Below are positions 22,045 through 32,613 of a DNA stretch of 64,000 nt, in pieces. Under the pieces are notes generated by a model that saw only the letters and a program-made list of their open reading frames with translations, was not told the origin of the DNA and did no database searches. Origin of the DNA: Kingdonia uniflora (taxonomy: Eukaryota > Streptophyta > Magnoliopsida > Ranunculales > Circaeasteraceae); assembly GCA_014058105.1 (NCBI GenBank), contig JACGCM010000635.1:558001-622000 (forward strand), written 5' to 3'. Position numbers and translations under genes: made by a program. How positions within the stretch are numbered: position 1 is the stretch's first letter; the number at the start of each line of letters is the position of its first letter.

Positions 22045-22945
22045 ATGATGATGTCTGTCTTTTGCAAAGACATGAATAAGTGGACTAGAAAAGTGGATTT
22101 ATCGGGGTCATGTAAGTATGTAAAAATCTTTGCAGATATAGTGTTGGAACCATCGGTTAAAAAGGTCAAACGAGAACCATATACTCCTCCGATTGTAATA
22201 AAAGAACCAATGTTTCGAGACCTGTAGCCTGTTATTATTATTCCCGACATTGTTTGTGGCTAGCCAGTATTGGTGATGACTACAAGGTGGCTTTACAAGG
22301 TGGGATCATGGGCAAGTGGGAGCTTGTCATGGATAATGATGAGATGGGATCTCAATCATCATATCGGGTATGTGATGTAATCCTATTACTAATGTTAAAA
22401 ATCTTTACTTCACAAGTTGGTTTACAAGTTAAACGAAAACAAGTTTGTTCAAGGCGATTCATGAGGGATTTTGTGGTAAAGTACTTTAAAGATGAAATAG
22501 GTGTTTATGTGAAGATGTTTTGGTTCACCGATTGTGAAGCTAGTTGTATTGTGGTGACTTTGTTTTTCAGATTGAGTGATACTTTATATGAAATGAAAAA
22601 TTCTTCATGATTGATCTTATTGAAGATGGGTATGTAAGTCGACTACATGGATACATAATTACCGGGTAAAGTTGTATTATTGAGGCTTATACATGAGAGC
22701 TCATATGCGTGTTCAAAATATACACTGAAACGATGGGGCTCGATGTTAGGTATGTTTATATCATTGGTGGGGTTTAGGAAACACCTCGAAGACCATTACT
22801 GATGTTATGAATTTTGAGAACTTATGGATCGTCTGTTCTAAGAGTATGGATGATATGCTAGTTATGTATGCAAGTTCTAGCATTGGTGAGATTGATGAGC
22901 CATGGGAACAATTATCTCAATAAAGGGTTGGACCGATGGATTGGC
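22045..22945 (+). pseudogene. Copia C reverse transcriptase remnants
   Basis: Frames at 22045-22227 and 22254-22610 contain linker and RT-like stretches (VALQGGIMGKWELVMDNDEM, family consensus EA...WK.AM..EM.S). Near 22845-22920 the palm motif reads SMDDMLVMYASSSIGEIDEP, so YVDD has become SMDD. Multiple frameshifts are present. RNase H is only faintly visible up to 23610. Confidence 0.65.
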
Positions 22946-23744
22946 TAATTCTTGGCATAAGGTATAGTATAAACAGAAAGAACGCAAAATAAAAGTTGTT
23001 ATTGACATGGTACATTGAGACTGGTTGGAGTGTTATTTGGTAGCACACCATTTGTTGTTACTTCTGGCTTGAAACACGTGTTTGTTTGGCTATGGACTGC
23101 AATATGAGTTTAGATCAAGGTATGTCTAACTTATTGGTGAATTGTTTGTTAATGTATGTCATGGTTTACATGAGACTAGAGTTTTCCCATGAAATGGGAG
23201 ATGTGAGATGTTGATAATGAATATAATGTATTCGAAGAAGACTCAGTTGTAGCTCATAACTATGAAGTGATTCTTGTTCAGCTTGCAGGGTTTGTGTACA
23301 CTTGTGATGGCGGAGTACATTAGTGACATGGAAAAGGCTATAATTTTGTAGTCTTATACCGAAGCTACTAGGGTATCGAGATGACAATGCTTAATTACAT
23401 CATTGATTGTAAAGACATAAGTGCGGCGCGGCTTTGAAAGTTTGTAAGCGGATGTTCTTGATTTTTTTTGTTGAAAAATATTCAAAAACATTATCACATG
23501 GTTTTGTGTGGTACGGTAGCTTTTGGCGTGAAGAGTTCACTTTGACACAATTATCAATGTGGTTACTTTGAAGATGGGTGAAGTTACGGGAACATCATAT
23601 TTCAAATTTTAAGTGGGAGATTTGTTGAAGATTGTGAAATTTCGTAAATGAGTCTTCATGGTGTTAAAGGTCTGGGTAACGCGAGCAATTCATTATTAAA
23701 GATATGGAGTTGGGTTACGGTAGATTCGATTTCAAGTGGCAGAT

Positions 23745-24330
23745 TGTTGAGAAATGAACTCGAATTATGTTCAATGGAGTTCGTGGGACGAACAATGATC
23801 GAAGACGGAAGGAAAATATCATTCGTTTGACTTTTTGGCGTTCTATTCGAATAAACTTTGTGTCTGTTCGAATAGAAGAGGCAGAACATGCTTTGTTCGA
23901 ATAGACTGAAAGTCTATTCGAATAGATGTCTCAGAACTTGGTCTGTTCGAATAGATCTCGTAAACTTAGTTTTAAAAGTTTAAAGAGAAGAAGTTGGTTT
24001 ACCTCGTGATCCGTACTTTGAGGCTTAACTCAAGTGTGTTTCTTTGGTTATCTTTTGGTGAGTACGGATTACGAGGCAAGCCTCAAAGTATGGATCACGA
24101 GGGTTTGAGAGAGACTCTATTAAAGCTTTGGGGAAGCTTGAGAGATTGATTTGTAATTTGTTTGATTATACTAGATTGTTCGCGGCGAGTTGTTTTTTAT
24201 CTGAAAGGGTTTTCCATTTCCTTCATCCGGGTGAATCGCTGTGTCTCTAGTTTCGTTTATTTTTTTAATTAGCATTTCTGTTTATCGTTCTTGGGTGAGA
24301 GATTGGGATTAGCCACTCTAATTCCTAACA
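23745..24330 (+). repeat. 3' LTR of copia C
   Basis: A 586-bp LTR, TGTTGAGA...CCTAACA, after a polypurine-like CAAGTGGCAGAT. It contains six TTCGAATA motifs and, at 24057-24110, a small inverted duplication (GAGTACGGATTACGAGGCAAG against CTCAAAGTATGGATCACGAG). A second polypurine-like tract AAGTGGGAGAT followed by TTGTTGAAGATTG lies 120 bp upstream at 23613. Confidence 0.85.
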
Positions 24331-24375
24331 GCAGGGCTATGCGCGCCCGATGCGGGACTATTTATCTCAACAAGT

Positions 24376-24930
24376 TATGAAGGAGAAACCAAGAACAAAC
24401 AAAACCATAAAAAAACAGGAATCTTATTGAAATCTTCACTCGAATGCCTCACAATTCTCCATCCCAGTTTTCTCTTCTTCCTCTTAAGTGAAGTCATTTT
24501 ACGATATCCAATACCTCGTGGATTTCTTATGGACTCTTATCTTTAATAATATCAGCATCTTCTTGGCATGCCAACTCCAATACATTGTTAAATCTAAATT
24601 GTTTACAGCAAGGAATGAGTTTATACAATATGGAATTATTAACTTCTATGAACTTATCATCCCAATAATAATGCATTCTCTCAAGTTATAAAACAGGGGA
24701 ATCATCTTACTCTTGTGAGTAATCATCTTATCATACAGTGGTATTGGTTATATTATTCTTTATTCTCAATTCAATTGTATTATGGTAGGAGTTTGAAAAA
24801 AGAAAAAAGAAAAAAGAAAAAAGCACAGAGGGGCAGAAGCTGCTGAGAACAGAGTCATCCAAAGGGTGATCCCACAAAGCAAAGAATGTGGAGAAAACAA
24901 CTTTTTCGTGGTTGTGAAATAGTTAAACTG
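24376..24930. other. No gene recognised
   Basis: Between copia C and the second LINE. It includes a (GAAAAAA)n-like simple repeat at about 24795-24823. Open frames here are short and without motifs. Confidence 0.35.
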
Positions 24931-25053
24931 CGTCAATTATCTGAAACGAAAAGCTTCAGACATCTCATGGGAAGCAACCAATAGTATGAATCGTGCTCTA
25001 CAAGATTGTAATAGGATTCTTAATTATAGTTTTAGTTTTATGCATGTTAGTAG
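24931..25053 (+). pseudogene. LINE RNase H, part 1 (interrupted by copia D)
   Basis: The plus-strand frame reads KRKASDISWEATNSMNRALQ, then DCNRILNYSFSFMHVSS. It matches the end of the RNase H domain of plant L1 elements and aligns with the remnant at 18.9 kb (SRDISWQAD). At 25053 it is cut by copia D and resumes in frame at 30209. Confidence 0.8.
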
Positions 25054-25705
25054 TGTTGAGAATCGAGGTTGCTAGTCTCTCTTCTATGATAAGAATGAAT
25101 CGCCAAATAAGTAATTAATTTAGCAAAAAACAAAACAACGGACAAAAGTATTTATTAGAAGTGAAAAATCCTTACGGATAAATAAACCACTCCCCGCGAA
25201 CAATCCTCTATGATTAAATATGTTACAAGCCATTTCTCCAAACTTCCTCTAGCTTTAATGGAGGCTCTCAAACCCTAGTTCTCTCTAGAATTACTCACAG
25301 ATATACAATAAGAAACACCCCTAGTATCCATTATATAGATGAAAAGTTATTACATAAAGTTGGACGTAAAGTACGGATCACGAAACAAGCCGACGCCTTT
25401 AATCCAACCTTCTAAAACTGTCTTTACGAAGTTTGTTCGAACAAAAATCAAAATCTGTTCGAATAAAGTGGGTTCGAAGACTAAAGTTCGAATAGACTTT
25501 GAGTCTATTCGAAGAGACTATTTTCTATTCGAAAAGATACAAAGTCTATTTGAATAAAACCTGTTAGGCCTCTTCTGTTCGAACAAATAAAAGTCTATTC
25601 AAACAAATCATTAAAAATTTATATTTTTCTTTCGTCTTCGATCCTCGCTCATCCCACGAACTCCAATAAACTTCCACGAACAAAATTTGAGTTCACACCT
25701 TAACA
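25054..25705 (-). repeat. 3' LTR of copia D
   Basis: In minus orientation it runs TGTTAAGGTGTG...CTCAACA. TTCGAA palindromes cluster at 25430-25600. The polypurine tract TTTCAAGTGGGAGAT abuts it on the minus strand (25706-25720). Confidence 0.92.
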
Positions 25706-25780
25706 ATCTCCCACTTGAAATTGAATCTATCGTAACCCATCTTCAGATCTCCAAATGAATTACTCGCACTACCCGGACCT

Positions 25781-26330
25781 TTAAATATGAAGACCCACAG
25801 AAGTTGAACATGTCGTCCACTTCTGAAAAGTCACCACCTTCGTAAACATATTAGCCAGATTCACATCAGTATGAATCTTCAAAAGCTTCAACACACCGTC
25901 CTCGAGGAGCGAGTGAATATGATGATATCGAATATCGATATGCTTGGTCATAGAGTGGAAAACCGCATTCTTTGCTAAGTGTATCACACTTTGACTATTA
26001 TTAGACAACTTAGGAAGATGTTATTTACCAAGATCTTTCATCAACTCTTTAAGCCAATACATATCCTTGCACACTTCCTTAGCCGCAACATATTCTGCCT
26101 CCGTCGTAGACAAAGCTACAATCATCTTTAGCCTCGAAACCTAAGTAATTGCACCGCTTCCCAATGTAAATACAAACCACTAGTGCTCTTTTGTATATCA
26201 ATGCCACTCGTCATATCATAATTAACGAAATCTTATACGCATATTTGAGAACTCCCATAACATATTGCCATATCTTAAGTCCCTTTTAAATACCTAAGTA
26301 TCTATTTCACAGTTCTCCATTGCTCCTTGC
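25781..26330 (-). pseudogene. Copia D RNase H and pol C-terminus
   Basis: The 25781-26008 frame reads NNSQSVIHLAKNAVFHSMTK, RYHHIHSLLED, ending TTCSTSVGLHI, nearly the same as copia A. Upstream, broken sequence to about 26330 contains the counterpart of the STMEAEY motif. Several stops. Confidence 0.85.
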
Positions 26331-27240
26331 CTGGATTACTCATTTACCTACTAACAGCTCCCAATGCTTGGGCAATATTGGGTCTCGTACAAATCATAGC
26401 ATACATAAGGCTACCAACCGCTGATTGATAAGGAACCTTCCGCATCTCATCGCGATCCTTCTACGTCTTCGGACAACACTGCTTTGATAATTTAAAGTGA
26501 CCTCCCAATGGTTTACTTACAACTTTAGAACCACCCATGTTAAACCGCTTATGTACTTTGCCGATGTACTCGGCTTGAGATAACCTCAATTCTCGTTGCT
26601 TTCTGTCCCGTGTAACACGCATACCAATAACCTATTTTGTAGGACCCAAGTCCTTCATAGGAAACTCCCGGGACAACTATTCCTTCAACTTGATAATCTC
26701 TTCTATGTCGGCACTTGTTACCAATCTATCATCTACAAACAGAAGTAAAATGATATATGAGATCCCCGTATTTTTGATAAAACAACAGTGATCTACATTG
26801 TATTTCGAATAACCTTTTTTGGACATAAATTGATCAAACTTCAAATACCACTGCCTCGACGCTTGTTTTAAACTATATAAGCTCTTCGTGAGCCTACACA
26901 TTAGATCTTCTTTCCCTCTGAATTCCTTTCTGGTTACTTCATATAAATTTTTTCATCAAGGTTGTTGTGAAGAAATGCTGTCTTGAATCAAGCTGCTCAA
27001 AATATATATCTTCAACTACAACTATATTCATTAGAACCCAAATAGTAGACATTTTCATAACATGAGCAAAGATCTTACCAAAATCAACACATTCTTTATG
27101 CTGAAAGCCCTTTACCACAAGTCTAGCCTTTAATCTCCTTGAACCATCAGATTCCTGCTTTAGTCTGTATACCCACTTGTTCTATAATGCTCTTTTCCCT
27201 TTTAGTAATCAAACTAAATCCCAAGTTTGATTTACTGACA
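26331..27240 (-). pseudogene. Copia D reverse transcriptase, broken
   Basis: The 26677-26901 frame contains SLYSLKQASRQWYLKFDQFM and LLLFVDDRLVTSAD. The catalytic motif is FVDD where copia A has YVDD, so both aspartates remain. The 5' half of the domain (27000-27200) is present but out of frame, and the connection region lies at 26331-26670. Confidence 0.85.
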
Positions 27241-27529
27241 ATGACTGCATCTTATCATCCATAGAAAGCTTCCACTTACTCCTGGCTTCCACATCTAAAT
27301 CCTCCTTGTAACTTTCCAGTTTACCACCATCCGTAAGTAACAAGTGATGTAAGGAGTTAACGTACCTAGCTGGAGATTTTGTATTTCTCGGCTCCTTTCG
27401 AAGTGCTATTGGAATGTCTTGATCATTAAGTTCATCATCTCGGTCTGGTGCATCGAACTTAACTGTGACTTCTTCTTCAGCCTCTCGAGAGGGTTTAAAT
27501 TTAATGTTGATACTTTCTGCTGCTTCACT

Positions 27530-28195
27530 TCACTTCCTTTTCACAAGTACTTTGAAGTCTTTATACAAAACTTTCTTATTGAATGTAACATTATGGCTTC
27601 GGATGACTTTTTGATTCTTCGCATCCCAAAATCGGTTCCCAAACTCATCACCACCATATCCAAAGAGTAAGAACTTTATTGCCTTTACATCCAACTTTGT
27701 CTTTGTATCTGAATTATCAAGCACATATGAGGTAGAATCAATAATACGCAAGTGAGAAAGGTTTACCTCTTTAACGGTCCATGCTGCTTCAGGCAATCCA
27801 AAGTCCAAAGCTGTTGAAGACCCTTTGTTTATCAAATACGCTACCGTACTAGTTGCATCCGCCCAAAAACATTTTAGTAATCTAGCGTTGAGTCTCATAC
27901 TTCTCACTCTTTTGTTTATGGTTCGGTTCATGCGTTCTGCAACACCATTTTGTTGTGGTGTGTCGGGAATAATCTTCTTTAGCCTAATCCTGTTTGATGC
28001 GTAAAAGTCCTCAACCTTGTCACTACAGTATTCATCCCTGTTATCAGACCTAGGGCACTTCAATTTCAAGTCGGTTTCATTTTCAATTAGAGCCCTCCAC
28101 GTTTTGAACTTATCAAACACATCCAATTTGTCCCACAGTTTTCTTGATCTTCTAGTTATTTTAAAACTAACATTTTTCTGCTTCGGAAGAAACAT
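27530..28195 (-). pseudogene. Copia D integrase with internal deletion
   Basis: A 221-codon open frame. Residues 1-25 are the tail of the zinc-binding segment (LPKQKNVSFKITRRSRK). The next residues LWDKLDVFDKFKTW are already from the middle of the core, so the segment with the first catalytic aspartate has been lost in frame. It retains SDNRDEY, PQQNGVAERMN with its glutamate, and FWADATSTVAYLIN. The C-terminal GKKV-like region (KFLLFGYGGDEFGNRFWD, KVIRSHNVTFNKK) is also intact. The enzyme would be catalytically dead. Confidence 0.9.
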
Positions 28196-28199
28196 TCTT

Positions 28200-28790
28200 C
28201 ACAAAACTTAAGATCAACTTCATCAAGACCTTCTAACTTTCCCTTACTAACCACCATCTTCATTCCCTTTTCACTCATGCGATCAAGTCATTTGTGCTAA
28301 GTACTTGTATCAATCCCCGGAGTGGTCACACAAATAGTAGAAATTGTGCATTGCGTTGTATACAATATTCCTTGTCTTAAACCCCGAGTTACTACTATAG
28401 CTCCCTTTGTGACCTTCCAGAATTTATCACCAAATATGCTTACATACAATTTGGGTACAAGTCGTTCATTCTACAAAAGCAACGTCATTTCCGAAGACAA
28501 CTTCAACATAGTGTTTCCCTTTCCTGTAATATTACGCACACTCTTATCTGCAAGGAAGACCGTACTGAAGTCGCCTTTAACAATATTGGTTAGGAAACCT
28601 ACATTTGCAGGAGAATGGAATGAGTCACCAGAATCAACTATCCATGAATTATTAACATCGTCACACAAACGAAGTAGAGCCCCATCAGAACTAACCTTCT
28701 CAGTAATGTTCATTATATCTTTCTCTTCATCATTAACTTTCTTAGAAGAATTACAATTACGCCTGTAGTGACTATTTTTTCCACAAGTCT
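28200..28790 (-). pseudogene. Copia D protease and pre-integrase region
   Basis: The 28471-28713 frame carries NNSWIVDSGDSFHSPANVGF, matching the copia protease block WI(L/V)DSGxSxHM with the catalytic DSG intact. Pre-integrase sequence (RLVPKLYVSIFGDKFWKVTK, about 28330-28470) follows after a stop. Confidence 0.8.
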
Positions 28791-29492
28791 AATATGCACT
28801 GGGCGGCTTGGACCTCCCTTTTACTATGAACGGCCCATTTCATTCTTTGGCCCCTTTCTATATGATCTCCCTCTTTCCTCGACATTCAACGCACTGTCGT
28901 TTGAACTTGAAGAGGGTTAAGATGATTTACGCCTATTCTCTTCACTAATAATCAAAGAGACTATAGTGTCAAATTTAAAGTCTTTATTCCTCGATGAATT
29001 ACTCACGACTGTAATAAACCCTTTCCAGCTCTTAGGCATCTGCCCCAAAAGAGCCCACGCTCTCACCTCCTCGGTAAAAGTAATTTTCAGGGATTCAAGT
29101 TAAGCATGAATAATATTGAACTCACTAATATGAGCTTGCTCACTACGATTATCTTTCATCTTTAAAGTAAACATGTTGTGTAATAAATGTACCTTATTTG
29201 CCCTGGATGGTTCCGAGTACATAGAGGATAAAGTTTCAATCAGATCCTTCGTTGTCGTAATTTAAGAGATCATATGCAGAATTTGGGATGATAGTGCTAA
29301 CCTAACAGTTCAAAGCGCCTTGCGATCCAATCGCGCTCAATTCGCAGCATCATGATTTGTCGGCTTCATCTCAATTCCACCTAGTGGTAGATCAAGATCC
29401 TTCTGATAAAGATAATCGTATATCTGTATCTTCCTTACTCCAAAATTTGAACCATTAAACTTCGCGATCTTCAATTTTTCTTCGTCAGCCAT
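28791..29492 (-). pseudogene. Copia D gag
   Basis: It starts at ATG 29492 (MADEEKLKIAKFNGSNF), 43 bases inside the primer-binding site, and can be followed to a zinc knuckle near 28790. Typical copia gag blocks are seen (IQIYDYLYQKDLDLPLGG, HLLHNMFTLKMKDN, EFNIIHA, ILL-like QMPKSWKGFITVVSN). The knuckle reads TCGKNSHYRRNC with its first cysteine lost. Three stops interrupt it. Confidence 0.85.
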
Positions 29493-29523
29493 CGGTTTTC
29501 AAAACACAAACCCTATAACAAGC

Positions 29524-29535
29524 GCTCTGATACCA
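29524..29535 (-). promoter_or_regulatory. Primer-binding site of copia D
   Basis: Minus-strand TGGTATCAGAGC, the exact complement class to the 3' end of plant initiator methionine tRNA, two bases inside the 5' LTR. Confidence 0.92.
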
Positions 29536-29537
29536 GT

Positions 29538-30208
29538 TTTTGAGAATCGAGGTAGCTAGTCTATCTTCTACGACAACAACGAATCTTAAAAATCGCTGAA
29601 CAAGTAATTAATCAAGTAAAGAACAAAACAAAAGACAAAAGTATTTACTCAGAGGAAGGAAGTTGAAAACCCTTACAGATAAAAAAATCATTCCCCGTAA
29701 ACAATCCACTATGATCAAATAGGTTACAAACAATCTCTCCAAGCTTCCTCTAGCTTTAATGGAGTCTCTCAAACCCTAGTTCTCTCTAGAATTAAACTCA
29801 TTGTGATACAATAAGAAATACCCCTAGTGTCCCTTATATAGATGAGAAATTATTACATAAAGTTGGACTCAAAGTACGGATCATGAGACAAGTTAATGCC
29901 TTCAACCCAACTTTCTAAAACTATCTTTACAAAGTTTGTTCCAACAGAAATCAAGGTTTGTTCGAATAAAGTGGGTTCAGAGTCTTCTGTTTGAATAGAC
30001 TCAAAGTCTATTCGAGCAGACTATTTTCTATTCGAACAGACTCAAAGTCTATTCGAATAAAACCTGTTAGGCCTCTTCTGTTCGAACAAACAAAAGTCTA
30101 TTCGAACAGAACATTAAAAATTCATATTTTCCTTCCGTCTTCGAGCCTCGCTCGTCCCACGAACTCCGATAAACTTCCACGAACATAATTCGAGTTCATA
30201 CCTTAACA
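29538..30208 (-). repeat. 5' LTR of copia D
   Basis: Direct repeat of 25054-25705. Clustered TTCGAA palindromes lie at 29953-30100. Its 3' terminus reads TTTT in place of TGTT on the plus strand. Confidence 0.92.
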
Positions 30209-30436
30209 AGTACTAAGGGGAACATGGTTGCTCATGAACTGGCTGCTTTGGGCAAAACTGAACCTCAGTGGTTGTAAAAACTGAACCTTAGTGGTTGTAA
30301 TATCCCTTACTGGTACAAGCACTTTTTGGCACCCGAAATCATAGAATAAGGCATTGTCGACAACTAAACCCATTTAGTAATACACATTAGAGCAAACTGC
30401 AATTTATGACAGCTATATAATCAAAAAAAAAAAAAA
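30209..30436 (+). pseudogene. LINE RNase H part 2 and 3' tail with poly(A)
   Basis: Resuming from 25053, the frame reads TKGNMVAHELAALGKTEPQW and stops, the usual RNase H end of plant LINEs. A 3' UTR follows and ends in a run of about fourteen A (30423-30436), the expected LINE tail. Part of the tail region contains a short duplication (CTGAACCTCAGTGGTTGTAA, CTGAACCTTAGTGGTTGTAA). Confidence 0.8.
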
Positions 30437-30774
30437 TCTTTGTGAAGAGCAAAGCACCTACAAAATAACTGACAGCCAACTAAGTCTACTACTTCACATC
30501 CCAAATGCCTATGATAATTCATTACTTAAAATTGCCAAAAAAAATGATCATCCTTCACAACTTTTAATAGCTTTTAGCAATTTCAGTTCAAATTTAATGC
30601 GAAAGAAACATCTACAACAAATGAATTAGAGACCAGCATGCTTCTAGTTAAGAGTAGATTACGAATAGAACCAAGGGAAAACTGAGAGTATGCAAGACTA
30701 AGAATGTATCATTTTACTAATAACTCAAAATCAAGTAAGAAAACAAATAAATATATAACTCAAAAGATACATAC
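30437..30774. other. No gene recognised
   Basis: AT-rich DNA between the LINE poly(A) and the P450 pseudogene. It could be the old 3' flank of the P450. Confidence 0.35.
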
Positions 30775-31745
30775 TCTTACAATCTGAAACTTGTTTGAGT
30801 AATCCTTTCTTACCACAAACCTCACTGGAAACCCACCTTCCATTTTTGAAGTCAAAGAACACCTAAAAATAGGTTCAGTCCCTTTCTCAATCACTCGCAC
30901 TACTTGAAATTGGCAAAGAACTCCAACAATATTTCTCTTCATTTGTAAGAATGTCATTTCTTTCCCAAGACAAATCCTCGGTCCTGCTTGGAACACTGGG
31001 TATGCATAAGAATCCCTGTGAACAAAAACTAAGAATCCCTGTGAACAAAAACTATTTATTCGAGACTGCATCCCTCTCTAACCTTCTTTCTGGATGAAAG
31101 TCTGCCCGGTCATTACCCCATAACTTCTCCATCCTCCCTATCCCGTAAGGATGGTAAGTTACTCTTGTACCATTTTTGACAGCCGTCCCCCGTCTGGTAA
31201 AACATCATCACGGCCAACCTCCTTGGTATCAGCGGGAACAGGAGGGTACAACCGCATACTCTCGCAAAGTGAAGCATGAGTATAGACCATGTACTTTGCC
31301 TCATTATAAACCAAAATGTCTAATTTGTCGTTTATCTCTTTTAGTTACTCTTGTTCTGCATAAGAGTTATTGGAAACTAACCAGAAAAACTATGTCAGTG
31401 CGGCAGACGTGGTATCACAACCAGCTAGAATAAAGCTGATCACCATCTCTGTCACAAAATCTTCATCTGAATGGCCAAAATTTATGATCCATGATAGAAG
31501 ATCAGAAGTTTCTAATGAAGATTTTTCTTCAGCTTTTGTTTCTTATTTTTGACAATATTTTGCGCGAACTGATGTATTAGCAAGGTCACTTGCTTGAGAT
31601 GCTTTTCAGATTTCACATCAAGTAGTTTTCTTACTTTACAGATTGCTGGAATCACAGAATGGAGTCTGTAAGGACCTATCCCTCGAGCTACTTTCACAGC
31701 GAACTACCATAATACTAGGCTCACAGAAAACTTGAAGGATATGCA
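30775..31745 (-). pseudogene. Cytochrome P450 pseudogene, CYP94-like, 3' half
   Basis: P450 landmarks appear in order on the minus strand. The first are KVRKLLDVKSEKHLKQ (about 31600) and SDEDFVTEMV with the I-helix FILAGCDTTSAALT (about 31400-31480; family usual AGRDTTSA). The K-helix SLCESMRLYPPVPADTKEVG follows (about 31220-31280), then VTYHPYGIGRMEKLWG and FHPERR. The heme-binding FQAGPRICLGKE with cysteine ligand (30960-31000) ends in LTSKMEGGFPVRFVV. The pattern fits CYP94 fatty-acid omega-hydroxylases of the ER membrane. The N-terminal half is absent. A TAG replaces the tryptophan after SAALT, a frameshift follows VLPDG, and a 23-bp tandem duplication (31016-31061) disrupts the ERR-to-heme segment. 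The only host-derived gene I can name here. Confidence 0.82.
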
Positions 31746-31824
31746 CCCTAATAATGTTGACAACTGTTCCACGAACTAGAAGATGGCGTGGCTCGAACCT
31801 TCAAATAACAAGGAAGAACAAGTC

Positions 31825-32104
31825 TGTTGGTAAAAATAGAAATTGTAACGGAATGATAAAACCTGAGTACTCTCGAAATTGGTAGAGTAATTCTACTGAA
31901 ATGATAGAAACTACTGGAGACGTGGATTACACTCTCTTTTAGAAACTTTTCTTGATCTGCCCAAGTTGTTCCGGCTGTAGCGACCAGTAGTCTCCCGAGG
32001 ATATAGCCAGCTTTTGAAGCGCTATAACAGAGAAGGACAGAACTCTGCGTACCAATGTAACAATGCACCGCCGTTCTCTTAATCGAAGTAAATTAGAAAA
32101 TTAG

Positions 32105-32155
<51 letters not shown>

Positions 32156-32475
32156 AAGAACTCAGCTCTTGTGTTGTGATTTTGGCGTAGAGCCATAGGT
32201 CCTTATATAGCTAAATACTGAAACATTTTTGAGTTAATGAAAATAAAACTTACGACTTAATTTGCTAGAAGAAACGGATGAAACATTCACAACGGTAAAA
32301 ATCTTTTTAATAACGGCTAGTTTTTATTCAATTTAAAACCAAATAGTTTTTATTTAATTTAATAACGGCCCCACTTCTACAATCACCATGGTGAGATTAT
32401 CAAGAGTGCTCTTGTAGTTAGGCACCCCACTCAAAGAATGAGCTATATTTCTCATTAAGAGTTAAAAAAAACTCA
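31825..32475 (-). repeat. 3' LTR of copia F
   Basis: On the minus strand it begins TGAGTTTTTTTTAAC after a polypurine tract GCTGGGAGAGTTAGGT (32476-32491) and ends CCAACA. It includes a long (GA)n run at 32112-32150 and TATATAAGGACC on the minus strand near 32195-32206. Confidence 0.82.
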
Positions 32476-32613
32476 ACCTAACTCTCCCAGCAAGAAAATC
32501 ATGTATTTTTACACATCAGGATGGACTATGAGTTGTTAGCTTATAATTGCATTATCCTTTGTATTACTATGTTGTTTGTTTTTCCCAATGAACTTAGTTC
32601 TCGGGATCTCTAG

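Larger units (their letters stand above)
20123..24330 (+). mobile_element. Ty1-copia retrotransposon C, LTR-flanked, heavily worn
   Basis: It lies between a 5-bp target duplication with one mismatch (GCAAG 20118-20122, GCAGG 24331-24335). The 5' LTR is truncated internally, while the 3' LTR (23745-24330) is nearly full. The interior has traces of gag, a GAG-pre-integrase block, integrase and RT in the correct copia order. It belongs to the A/D family by LTR sequence but is far more eroded in pol. Confidence 0.85.
25054..30208 (-). mobile_element. Ty1-copia retrotransposon D, LTR to LTR, minus strand
   Basis: LTRs of 652 bp (25054-25705) and 671 bp (29538-30208) flank a 3.8-kb interior read on the minus strand as gag, protease, integrase, RT, RNase H. 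A primer-binding site and a polypurine tract are present. The target duplication is AGTAG / AGTAC (25049-25053 and 30209-30213), four of five bases matching. It sits inside LINE RNase H sequence. Stops, frameshifts and an integrase deletion make it inactive. Same family as copia A and C. Confidence 0.95.

Noticed and set aside
25430..25600. TTCGAA repeats as heat-shock elements
   Set aside because: Heat-shock sites need TTCnnGAA spacing; here TTC and GAA are directly joined, so the match fails.
32112..32152. Long (GA)n tract as a GAGA regulatory element
   Set aside because: Microsatellite expansion inside the copia F LTR; the partner LTR has only a short GA run.
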